Assembly: GCF_040054535.1 (NCBI RefSeq)
Contig: NC_090779.1
Span: forward strand, 19,950,501 to 20,014,500
Origin: Antennarius striatus
Taxonomy: Eukaryota; Chordata; Actinopteri; Lophiiformes; Antennariidae
DNA: 64,000 nucleotides
Direction: 5' to 3'
Within the stretch, counting starts at the first letter, position 1. Every line of letters starts with the position of its first letter. The notes beneath the pieces were generated by a model, which was not told where the DNA came from, ran no database searches, and saw nothing but the letters and a program-made list of their open reading frames with translations. Made by a program: the position numbers and the translations under genes. This document shows, piece by piece, positions 11,401-22,900 of the stretch.

Positions 11401-13766
11401 GTGCTGAGGTCACCTTGAGATGGGTCATCCTGCTGAACGGGAATCATGAGTCTCAGCGTGTCTCATTAATAATCAAGTTAACTCTGCTATGCTTATCACT
11501 GAACAACATCCACAACAAATAACAAGCGCAGAAACACTCCATGGGAAAGTTGAATATAACTAGTGTTACCTTTTCAGGAGATGCTGGAATCAAAATGGTG
11601 TTTTCCAACTTGGGGAAGGGTTGTTGAATGTTGAGCAACATACTTGACTCAAGCAGACTTGTTGGCCTGAATTTAGAGCGTAAACATAGCATCAGGTGCG
11701 TATCATGTACAATACCAAAGAAATTATTGATCATTACTCAAACTTGTACTTGTTTATGGGATACTCAAGTTCAATTTAATTGCATTCGATGATATAGAAT
11801 ACAACTTTTAATGCGACACAATAGGTTTGGTGGTGTTTTATTAGACTGTACACTGGAGGTGTACCCTTTCTAGTACATTCTACCTCGCAGTTTCTTTGTC
11901 GGATACAAATGTGGGTGTGGCAGCCAGAGGGCTGCAAAGGTTCTTGCGGATGTAGATTTTCTCCGTGGAGGCTGCACAGTTGAGGGATTTCTCTCTGGTG
12001 TTCATTTCGACAGGCTTTCTCTCACACTGCACAGCTAAATGCAACACACAGGGGCCACGCCTCATTAATGCAAGTCTTAAAAAGCATTTCAACAACTGTT
12101 TGCAGATAATAATTTAATTTTTTAATTTAATTTTTTTTAAATTAAAAAATTTTCATTTCAATTTTCATTTCAATTTTCATTTCATTTTCATTTCATTTCA
12201 ACAACTGTTTGCAGATAATATTACAGTCTCTTACAGTCCTGCTTCATGCCCAGAGATATGCAGCGCTGTAGTCGACAGTACTGGCAGCGGTTTCGGTGGA
12301 GTTTGTTGATGGCACACTCCCCAGAGCCTCTGCATGTGTACACTAGGTTCTTTCTAATGCTGCGTTTGAAGAAGCCCTTACAGCCCTCACAACTGACAGC
12401 TCCGTAATGACGCCCTGAGAGAGAAAAGATTTGGTAGTTGGTGATTATTTGCTAATGTTTATTACTTTAACTAATAATGACAGAGAAAATTAAACGTAAT
12501 TCTTACCCGAGGCCTTATCTCCACAGACTACGCAGTATTCCACAATTGGTTTTATAATAGACTGGTCCGATCCTTCAGTCACAAACTGACAAAAATCCCA
12601 AGACAATAGAGCAATTCGAAACAGCAAAAAATGCAATAAGATTAGAATCACTAAACATACTCATGTCATGAGACCTTTAAGTAACTTGTTTATAAAAACT
12701 GGTTAAATAAATATCCTCTAGGAATACCTGAATCTGTTGCCCTGCCAATTCAGGGGAGGCAAACAACAGCTGGTTAACACCAGAACCATCTGGACTGGTT
12801 AGTATGACCTTGTTTGGTGAACCTTCCTGGTTGGACAGGATCACCTTTCCGCCAGTGGAATAGTCAGCATTTGCTAGAATAAACTGCTGCTTTCCAGGGG
12901 AAGATGGCTCGAGTGCTGTGACAATCTGGATCTTCTGGCCGGTCTGCTGATCAGTCACAATCTGTAAGGAATAAAAACAATCATAGCATGAGAATATATC
13001 AACTGGATAACATGTGTGAAAAGCAAATATTACTATGCTAAAAAAGTTTTTACGTACAAAAACTTGGCATGTCACCTCCACCTTGAACTCCTCTGTCACA
13101 CCTACAGCACACCTCACCACTGTCTTACAGTCCTCATACAAGTCTTGCACCCCTCTAACATACTTCTCTGCCACTCCAGACTTCCTCATACAATACCACA
13201 CTTCCTCTCTTTATATTTTACTTATTTATTAAATGACCAAAAGAGATAAAAGATCTCTTTTACAAAAGTGATCTGGTCACAAATAGCAGCAACAAAACTT
13301 TAAAAAACTATGAATCAAAAATCAAATAAGGCATATTCACATTGATGGCCTGGATTCAATGGATTTTACTAGTCTTAAATTCATTTAAGACTGGTGGCAG
13401 ATGTTGGAAGCAGATGCAGAAATCTTAATCCCATCTTTTTGAGTTCCATTCAGACTTTGTGACCAGTGAAATGTAAGTAGCTCTAAGAAAGGAGATTGGG
13501 ATTTCTCATTTTTGGGTTGAAAGCAAGAATAAGAGGGTATTTGCCCAATAAAAACATACCAGTAACCACCGCTGCATGTATATAAATCATGCAGCGGTGG
13601 TTACATCTAAATATAATACAGGCTGGTGAGCGGTGGTCACATCTAAATATAATAGAGGGTGGTGAGTAAGATATCTTGTTTAAACCTTTATCACCTGGAT
13701 TCTATGTCCTAATGCCATGTTGCTGTCTGCTGACACGAGTTGAATCCTCTGGGTCTGTCCATCCAT
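8497..13766 (-). CDS. nr2c1: Nuclear receptor subfamily 2 group C member 1 (testicular receptor 2)
   Basis: Orphan nuclear receptor that binds direct repeats of AGGTCA in the nucleus and acts mainly as a repressor, often as a heterodimer with TR4. Thirteen coding exons join in frame to 611 aa (human about 603): 13695-13766, 12728-12961, 12507-12585, 12235-12414, 11884-12034, 11570-11666, 11245-11432, 10028-10181, 9781-9902, 9501-9643, 9154-9291, 8815-8920, 8497-8668. The N-terminal [17 protein letters not shown] block is typical of TR2/TR4. The DNA-binding domain (about residues 119-190) has [10 protein letters not shown], the P-box CEGCKGFFK and the second finger ending [11 protein letters not shown]. 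The ligand-binding domain follows (about 380-605: [23 protein letters not shown], here broken by no stop, then [11 protein letters not shown]). TR2 is chosen over TR4 because of the [12 protein letters not shown] segment and synteny. The start has no in-frame upstream ATG in its exon. Confidence 0.95.
12085..12220. repeat. Identical 27-bp direct repeats flanking an ATTTC-rich tract
   Basis: The 27 bases at 12085-12111 (core ACAACTGTTTGCAGATAAT) recur exactly at 12194-12220. Between them are 82 bp of poly-T/A and repeated ATTTC/TTTCA. The whole structure lies in the 200-bp nr2c1 intron between the exons at 11884-12034 and 12235-12414. Confidence 0.9.
13562..13604. repeat. Perfect 17-bp inverted repeat, 9-nt loop
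   Basis: GTAACCACCGCTGCATG (13562-13578) is exactly complementary to 13588-13604, with an AT-only loop TATATAAAT. It lies in the intron between the first two coding exons of nr2c1. The right arm overlaps a 36-bp tandem repeat. It could be the remains of a small foldback element. Confidence 0.95.
13594..13665. repeat. Two tandem copies of a 36-bp unit
   Basis: Units 13594-13629 and 13630-13665 both begin GCGGTGGT and share ACATCTAAATATAATA. They differ at only a few positions. The first copy overlaps the right arm of the adjacent hairpin, so repeat growth probably followed formation of the hairpin. Confidence 0.85.
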
Positions 13767-15395
13767 TCTGATATTGCACACACCTTCTTCCAAATCTCTT
13801 CACATCAGCGCCCCATGAGACATGCACACCTATAAAGAACATATGCTTCAATTTATCAAACAACACTTTTGTTCAGGTGGAGGAATACCTTTGAAAATAA
13901 GTCTGACTTATCCTCCTTTTCTTATTAGGGTGAGATATTGAGTATATTTATCCAAGGCCAAGTCATTTTCTACACTAGCCAGTCACTGTTGTTTAATTAA
14001 ATGTTTAAAAGGAGTAAATTATAATATTTTGACCACTACTTTTAGGAAAGCTCTTGAGACATCAGGGGCTCCAATACGTATTCACTTCCACATGGTCAAC
14101 ATGAGACTGACCACACAGACATGTTTAATGTTTCACTGGCAACAATGAGAGGATTCATTTATTATCCCTATTTTTCATGTGACATGTTGGTTCACATGAC
14201 TTGTGCTTTTACATGCTGTTGGGTTTAAATCTACATTAAACTTGGACCTAAAATCTAAAAAAAATACTTTTAAAACACAAGTTAGCCCAATCGATTTCAT
14301 TAGACAAATGTTTGTGAGCTTGAACAACGCGCAGTAAAAAAAAAAAATTACAAATCGACCATCAGACACTTCACCGATATAACTGCTTCTTCAATAAGTT
14401 AGCCCCCTTCTCCCTTTCATTTAAATATATCTCTAGTCAAACCTTGATCGATGTTTCTTAATCCTATGGCTGAAAATAATATGACCAAAGTAAGTAGTAC
14501 ATAAATAGGAAAACTACAAACATCTGATTTATTGTATTGTGTGTCAATATTAGACTGTGGCCTGTGCTAATGAAGATAGCGTTAGCAGGCGCTAGCTCGA
14601 ATCCGTACTAATGGTGGCCTTGCTATAAATGCGACATAAAATGACTGTTGAGTGAAAATAAATTCAAGTTGCAGTTGCAGTTGTCACCAAACAAGCTCTT
14701 GACAGCCACAACTATTTCAAATCGATACGGAAGATAAAGGTATTTCTTTTCCTGTGGGTGAAAGGTCAACATTGAAGGGTTAAAGAATGCTAGAGTTCAA
14801 GGCCCGTGATGTCGACTTGCCGTCAGCAGCGGAACTTTGCGGTTTCTGCAACTTGTCGTTGATTCTTACACCGGATTTTAAACGAATTGGAATTCAACAA
14901 GAAAGCTGGAAATGTGACAACGCGACGCATAGTTGTCGTATTCAGACTCAAATCAGTGCTGTGACTTTAAAATGATGTAGTTTACGGACACTAGTTAGCA
15001 AAGCTAGCAGAGCAGCTAACACTAGCTAAGAGTAACACACTTAGCTGACATGGCTAAACTTGTTGACTAGCTAGACTAGCCAGCATGTTAATAAATACCG
15101 TTAGTCTAACAGAAAAACAACTAAAAAACATACACAGAGCCTTAAATTACGAATCATCTATACAATCTCATACATATATTAAAATTATGTTACATACTTG
15201 AGATTGTGATTTATTTGTTTTTTTGCGTTGAGCTCCGGGGTAACAATGCTAACAAGCTATGTTAGCTGTTTGGTAGCTAATGGCTGCCTCGATGCTGTGT
15301 AGACCTACCGAACACTCCCTCCCTTCCTGTGTTACTGGGTCTCCGCATGAATTTCACAGACTTCTTACGTTCCTCCGATAAGGAATATTTCTTAC

Positions 15396-15545
15396 CTGTC
15401 AGGGAACTGTTTGGTCTGATGAGGCAGTCTTCGATAAATGGATATTTTATAACTGTATGGTATACTTGATGGAGAGGGTCAGAGTTCGTGACCTTTTTTT
15501 CATTAATAAACCACGTTCGCGCAGGCGCAATTCGGTCGCAGCGCT
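15396..15545 (-). promoter_or_regulatory. nr2c1: nr2c1 5' untranslated first exon and promoter region
   Basis: On the minus strand a consensus donor (GTAAGAA, complement of 15389-15395) follows a region containing CpG-bearing sequence near 15515-15546. It would splice to the exon at 13695-13829, whose acceptor (CTTTATAG) precedes the start codon by about 60 bp. The transcription start is not visible and the upper limit is approximate. Confidence 0.5.
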
Positions 15546-16296
15546 TCATGGCTTTCCACGGAGAGGATTTCAGTCATTTCAGATTTTATTTCCCTCCTGC
15601 TTGGAATCAGTGGTTTTCATCTCAGAATTTACATAAAGAAGAATGTTATTCTATTTCATGGATACAATGGGTTTAAAGGCGGACCATACCTCTTACCATC
15701 TGTTTGCAATCGAGTCCAACAATATCAATGCAGCAGTAACTTGGTGCAACAGATTTTAAATTACCCTATATTCAAAAAATACTACTTTAATGACTAATCC
15801 AGCCTCGTAATGATTGAAGTTAGTAATAATTCTGGTAATTTGTATGAAGAATGAAACAGGGTCCTCCACCAAAGTTGAATTTCATTGAAGGGCATTTAAA
15901 TTGTTACTTAGGATGTGCCTGGTAAAACTGCTATTCTGCATGGATGATGGGCTCAAAGTTTTCTGGAAAAATGGTAATGGTCTGAGAAGTCCTCATCTGA
16001 GATAAATGTCACTCACAGACTGGACCCTCAAAAGTTCAAATTGTAACCATGGAAACAACACAAGCGATAAAAGTTCTTAAATGGCATGGGTACCACTTCA
16101 TTTCATGGTCACTGTGTTGAAAAATATTGAACTCTGTCTCATCGTTATGCATCTGCTGGGTTTAAAGATCTACTCATATACTGCAACTATAATTTATTTC
16201 TCCATTTGCACACTAAAATACATTAAACATCAATTTTCTTTCTTTTTATCTGTAGCCATGTTTTATAATTGACTACAACCAAAAACAAAGACAAAA

Positions 16297-16302
16297 TTTA
16301 TT
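16297..16302 (-). promoter_or_regulatory. fgd6: Candidate poly(A) signal of fgd6
   Basis: AATAAA on the minus strand (+ strand TTTATT), about 650 bp past the fgd6 stop codon. A second copy lies at 16193-16198. Either could serve. Assignment is by position only. Confidence 0.35.
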
Positions 16303-16955
16303 TCTATTTTTTTACAGTAATATTCTTGTAAATTTGATTTACTCTATATTTACAGAGGACAAGTATGTAGGAATATCAACTGTACAGCCATTTAAGTCAG
16401 TGAAGTGTTGTTATGGTACAGTGATGTTTAAACATATTCTTATGATCCACCATTAAGACTTCAGGCTAGTTTTTAAGTTACAGAAATGCTTTTAATACAT
16501 GGTGAAACCCAAATATGAAGAAAACACTGTAGAACATACATCCGCCCCAGGTTTCAGGAGCGTGGAATAATGTAATTATTCTCAAACATTTGATCTGACC
16601 TCAACATCATTTAGTAAATATGGACAAAATGTTCTGTTGACATCAACAACAAATCTGCTGCAGAGATTAAATCATTTTGCCAAAAACAAAGATTAGAATG
16701 TGAACAAATCAAAGTTCAACAATTTAAAATATCCACAGATCACTGTGGTGTGATTCTGCCACAAGAGGATGGACTAAAATGAATGTAAAAGGTAGGAACA
16801 ATGTGTCTGATGAAAGTTAGGCAGTAATATATTTGGGTTCTATAACAGTGCAATGAATTCCAGTATTTCCAGATCCTCTATACAGAATTAAAAGAGCACT
16901 GAGATAAAATATTTTCAAGCAAGGTGAGACATATGTTGCATCACTTCACTTGAGG

Positions 16956-19900
16956 TTAAAGCACAGTGGCTTCTTTGAACGAGGCGATCCATCTGTTTAA
17001 AAAAAAGAGAAATATTAGAATTGATGTCAGAAGTTGAAGTAACAAAGCACAAATACTTGACATATTTTCTTAAGTATCAACTTCAGTGTTTTTTTTTATG
17101 ACAACTGGTTACTTTTCTCACATTTTAACACAAATATTGGTACTTTCTAGTGTTTGCAATTTTAAAATACATCTTGTTACACTTAAGTAGATTATTTCTA
17201 TTGTGTTCCACTGTGTGCTGACAATATCAAGATGGATTTCAACCTGAACGCATAAGGAAATAGCACAGAAGATATATAAAAAAGACAGGAGCCAAATGGG
17301 ATAAACCACAAACAAAAGGCATGATGTGTTTTTTCTTTCCATTTTGGTTTTTATGTCTTACACTGAATAAGTGAATATGTTCACCACGCATGTGAATGGT
17401 ATTGATAAAAGTTTAAATAAATTTCTAGTTCCTTAAATTAGTATTTCTTGAATATGACATGGGGTTTGGTTAGGTTTGTGCAAACTGCAAAGTGATACAT
17501 TTTATTGTAATATTTTACTTGTCGCTTTTATCAAAGCAAATCAAAATTTCTACTTTATTAATCTTCTTTGCAAAAGTAACTGTACTCCTCCTTGAGTAAA
17601 GAATGTGTGTGTTTTTGCCAGCTCTGAATGTTGCCGTCACATTGTACAAGAAGGGCCATCCACTTCATACTGTACCTTTGTGTGGTTGGGATGTCATCGG
17701 CTTTAAAATTGTAGTAAAGTGTTTTTTGGTGGTAAAGCTTAAACTTCGTCGTCTGTGAAGAATCGAATTTCAACACAAACCCCAGCAGTGGCTGACTCTC
17801 TAAGGCCGCAACATCCTGCAGGAAGATGTGATAAAAGATAAGTGTGGGCTTGAATCCATTTGTTCTCTGGGATTTCCATGACAAGTACAAGAACTTACCT
17901 CACTTGCAGCGTACGTGTACAAGACTTTGTCTTTGATGACAAACCAAAGCCTCTTCCAGTGCTTTTTTTTATTCTTTGACCTCTGCAGATACCCACTCAT
18001 GGAGGAGTCCGTGTTTGCCGTCACCTACAACATGTAAAACTCATCTGATGAGCCATCAGGTCACAATCATGGTTTTATCGTAGAGCATGTTGATCTAAGC
18101 AGCAGAGACCTCTTTGAGCAGAGCGGGAATCTTCTTCTGCTTCCTGTTGAAAGCAGAGGGAGTTTTGTTTCCTGTGGACACAGTCATTGATGGGTTTTGG
18201 TCACCTGTTGAAAAGAAAGGTGAAACATGCAGCTTTTTGACACCGTAAAAACATGTGGATGCATTTACAAACATTGTTTGAATGAAGTTAGATTTACCTT
18301 TCTGATTCTGAAGAACCGGGAAACACTGGTCACACACTCGCACTATTTTATTGTTACGGTATTTCAGACTGTGTTTTTTGGAGGAACAGTTCTGACACAC
18401 CACCTGAGGAGATAAAACATTATAATGTGGTCCTACTTTATCATGCAAAAGTTTAATTATGTTAGGTTTTATAACCTAATGTTATAAAGAACAAAATTAA
18501 AAGAATTTAATTGTTTCTCAGTCCAACTCCTTTTTAGTCGCTTTACCTTCCCACATGCACGACAGTGGTGTCGCCTCCATATTGGGGTGAATTCGCAAGT
18601 GCAAATCATACACATGGTGGTCCGTGGGTCAGGGATCCATATGGGGGCCTTGGATCCCAAAGGAGCATCATCACCACCATCCTGCAGCTCAACCTGAAGG
18701 GCATGGATTGTCATTGCTCACGCATTCATACATCACAGTCTCAACATTTGCAAGTAGGAAATGTATGAAGTTCACTTTTTCAGATGTTATCCTACCTCCT
18801 CTGGAGCCTTGCCAGATAAAAAACTGATCTTTTTCTTGGTGTAGTCACTAATAGCTGTGGACATGGCCTCGAGCCATTCATCTCGTTCTGCAGCAGAACT
18901 GAAAAGAAAACCGTGACTGTACACCTACACAGCACATACAGATTTATCCACTGCTGGAGAAAACAGCATTATGACCTGTGAAGCACCGCACATCCTTCAA
19001 AAACCATCAAATATGTTTTGCTTTGCATTATTACCTCGCTGAGAGAATGAAGGAACGTTCCACACTCACAATGTTCAGCTCATTCTGATAGGCCTCTTGG
19101 CTCGGTTTGCTAACCTGTAATTTTATTTGTGAGCAATGATGACAATGCATAGCATAACTTGTGAGTTTATCAACATAGGCCTGTGGTCTCACCTTCATCC
19201 CAGCCAGAGACAACATGTTTTTGAACTTGTACTGGCCTGACTGAGCAGGAATAGTGTGCAAAAATGTGTCGCTAAACTAGAGAAACAGAGAAAAAAAAAT
19301 AATTTCTGTCATTTCTACTAATATGTAAGATTGAGCTTCAGAAAATTCAGGTTTAAATAAATCAACTTCAGCATATCTTTTGATTTATCCTTAAGTAACA
19401 CTTGGACGACAGTCAAAAAACAGACATAGATTATCTAAAATCTAGTAAGAATCTTTACAACAGTATGAGTGCAGCTGTTTTCTATGACTACATAAAACCT
19501 GACTTAGATCAAGCAGATCATTGCAGTATTACACAGTTTGAAAATCAGAATGAAATGAAAGAAGGTTCTTTTTTTACCAGGAAGAACATTCTGGGCTGCA
19601 TTACTTTCCTGGACAGCTTCTTCAGCATTCCCTCTTTCAGGAAGGTCTGAAGGACAAAATGTCATCAGAACACATCTTGTCAAGTTTGCTCTAATTTTCT
19701 GACTTGTGATCTGTTAAGTGTCAGAAAATTAATATTATTATTTATGTGAGAGGGCTGTGGTGTTCAGTGTAAATCAAGTGTAGTTGAACAATCTTGTTAA
19801 TGAAACCAAAAGTGGCTTGCATTTAAAAGTGCAATGCACAAAAACATTTTCAATTTGTTATGTTTGCTATGCTAGTACGGCCATACCCGCCCAGGTTGGA

Positions 19901-22900
19901 CAATCTCATGGTGGCTGGTCAGACTGCACTGCAGCTGCATAAGTTTCTGGAAGTTATCCTGCAAAGAAAAAAAAAAGACGAATAATACATGCATGGAGAA
20001 TTTTATTAAAGTATTAAATGAAGACCCTGTAGATCCCTCTTTTCTCACCCCTTGTTTCAGGATGTCATTGGCATGATTTGCAACCTCTTTCACTAGTGCA
20101 AGAGCAGCTAAGTGGACAAAAATGCAAAATCAGACGTGTGGATGAAAGGTTTTCATTCCACTGCTATCAGATGAGAATGCAGATGTCATAAAAACCTTAG
20201 TTTACCTTGGGTGTCGTTATAATCAGCTGAATCTTCAGATAGGTTTTTGAGATAGTCTGAAACACAAATATATAAGGGTTCAGCCAAATATGTAAAAACT
20301 ACCATGTGCTCAGGGTGACATGTGGTCGATGTTGTGCTGTAAATTAACTGGTATGTAATCTGAAATTGAAATCCTGGATGAAATGCAGGTGCTTACATAA
20401 CATAATTACACAAAAGGGACATTCCTCACATTTTGGTGCTGAGGGATTGACACCAGTCCAACAGACTCAAAAATCACTAAGACCATTCATGTGGTCAAGC
20501 TCATGTTATGTCACCAAATCCGATTTTGGGCTTCACTTCAAAAATCTCATTGTGTGAGGATTGGAAAAGCAAATTGGGAATTCCTTGCATCTTCAATTTC
20601 TGAACACTAGAGGGCAGCATGATGCTTACAGGAGACATCAGGACATAAATACTGTACAAAGTTCAGAAATGGATTGAAAGTGAGGTGGAGCTTCATTTGC
20701 CTAATAAATCAAACTTAATAGAACAAGTCATTATCATGATAATGAGGGTTTAACAGATTTACCTGTGAGCAACAGCTGATACTGAGGAATCCTCTGAACA
20801 GGCTTCAGTAGGTAATGCTTCAGAGCCAAGTTGGCACAGCGAGGACTCGCCTTGAATGAGCAAAGCAAATATTTCATTTGACACTGTTTTAAAGGACCAG
20901 CTTCAGAGAAACATCATTGACACGACTAGCGCGGCAACTCAGGCAGGTAACAGAAAACATGTCAAGCAAGTCTCACTACCTCAAAGTCCCGTACGACTGC
21001 TCCAAACGCTGAATTCCTCTTACTCTGCTCTACCAGCAGAGCCGCATTCCTGTCGAACTCCATGATGTATGTGGAGTACATCTTCAGAAAGGGCCCTTTC
21101 TTCAGGAAAATGTCTGAAAGCTGGGAATTCTCATCCCTATATAAGGAATAAGGCAGAATGAGAAGAAAGGGGCACTATGGCAAGTTTGAGGACACTCAAA
21201 TTTATACTTATAAATTATTGTTTATTCAATGAGTGCTAGTTCCAAAATGGTGGTTATATATTTCTGCAGCAGGTTCCACACTCCTTGGAAGACTTTCCAC
21301 AAGAACGTAGGTCCTGACTTAAGGGCTTTTCTCCCCATACATCAATAAAGTTGGAAAGTACTGCTGGGTATTCTTGCTTGACTCACAGATTTTGAACCAA
21401 TTCGTGCTAAAGGTGATAATCTACTCCATCTGGAGAAAAACATTCATTTACAGACCATTTCGTACATGTTGCAAATGGACAACGCCTTTCCCAAAGAGTT
21501 ACCACAGAGTTAGAATCTATGACATGACTCTTGTTTCCAGCAGTAAGCATGGAAACCATCTTCAGACTAAACAGATGCAAAAAATATAGCAACATTTTTT
21601 TGTACCAGTCAACCAATCTGTGCTTCAACTCTTTCAGAAGCTCTTGATTGAGTGCGTAGAGTTGTGGCAGGTAGTACAGGATCTGGTTGAGAAGACGCTC
21701 CTCAATCACAGGCTTCTTATTCTGACTAGAGGCTTTGGTCACCGCATCACGGAAGTCCTGAAAGTCAGATCATATAGTCAGATACAGACACTTCATTTAG
21801 GCAACAACCACTATCCCTGAGGTGTTTTTGACAAATACAAACATTAAGCGCACATGCATTGATCCATCCAAGCAGGCAACTCATATTTTTATTTGTAAAG
21901 TCAATTTCAATTTGATTTGCTTGAAGAAAATCATATCTTGACCACAACATTGGTCTAGTCTCGCTGATCGTCTGTGGGGTTGGAAACCCCTGCTGCTGGA
22001 AATGCAGCACGGGCTAACATGACAGAGACATAGTGAAGGCCCAGTTTTAAATCTCAAGAATTCTTGGGAAAACTGTCTACACAGGTTTAAAAATAGTTTG
22101 TTCTTTGAATCATGCAATATGAAAAACATCACATAAATTCTGATCGAGCTAGTTACCCAGCAGGAATCAGATAAGAATTGGACAGATCAGATTCCAGAGG
22201 AGACTCTTGTCTGTGCAAACAGCTGCCCACAAGACCAAACTCATCTATACTTGTGAAAACAATGAAAATTAACTGTTGAAGAGAAATTTGGAGTTTCTCT
22301 CCACAAATGGTATTTCAGGTATATTCATACAAACAACTAAGGGACACCATGTGACCGCCTTTTGGTTAAGGATTATCTCTGGTGTTTCATTTGTGCTTTT
22401 TTTAAGCAGTCAGACATCTTGTGCACTCTTATATGCACAGCCTCTTAATGAGCGTCCACCACCTTTAATAAAATGCTCATCCACTTCCTTTGTATTATTT
22501 ATCTCTAATTAAATTATGTATTCACAAGTCTTACACCAGGATTTCCCCTTGTACTTTTTCCTGGAGTGCAACCAGAAGTAGCTTCACCTTTAGGATTACA
22601 GGAACAAGTACCTGTAACTGAAAATTGGTCAAGTTACACTCATTTGAGAAAGATAGAAATACTTCTGGGTTCAGTGATATTTCCTGAAGCACCACAGGAC
22701 TTTACATTTAGTGTGGTGCTGGTGTTTGATCACCAGCACCACATTGGTGGGGTGCATGTGGAATGTTAGGGTTAGTCATGAGGGTGAGACTGAGGGGAGG
22801 CTTCTCCTGTATGTGCCTCAGTGGGTAGAATAATCAAACACATATGGAGAATGTGGGTTTGGACATCACACAATAGCAGCAGATACAGCGCTACTCTTTG

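Noticed and set aside
12962-13201. N-terminal part of a 174-codon minus-strand frame upstream of the IVTDQQTG block
   Set aside because: Intron read-through: a clear acceptor (CCTTACAG) precedes the conserved nr2c1 exon at 12961, and the upstream residues have no similarity.
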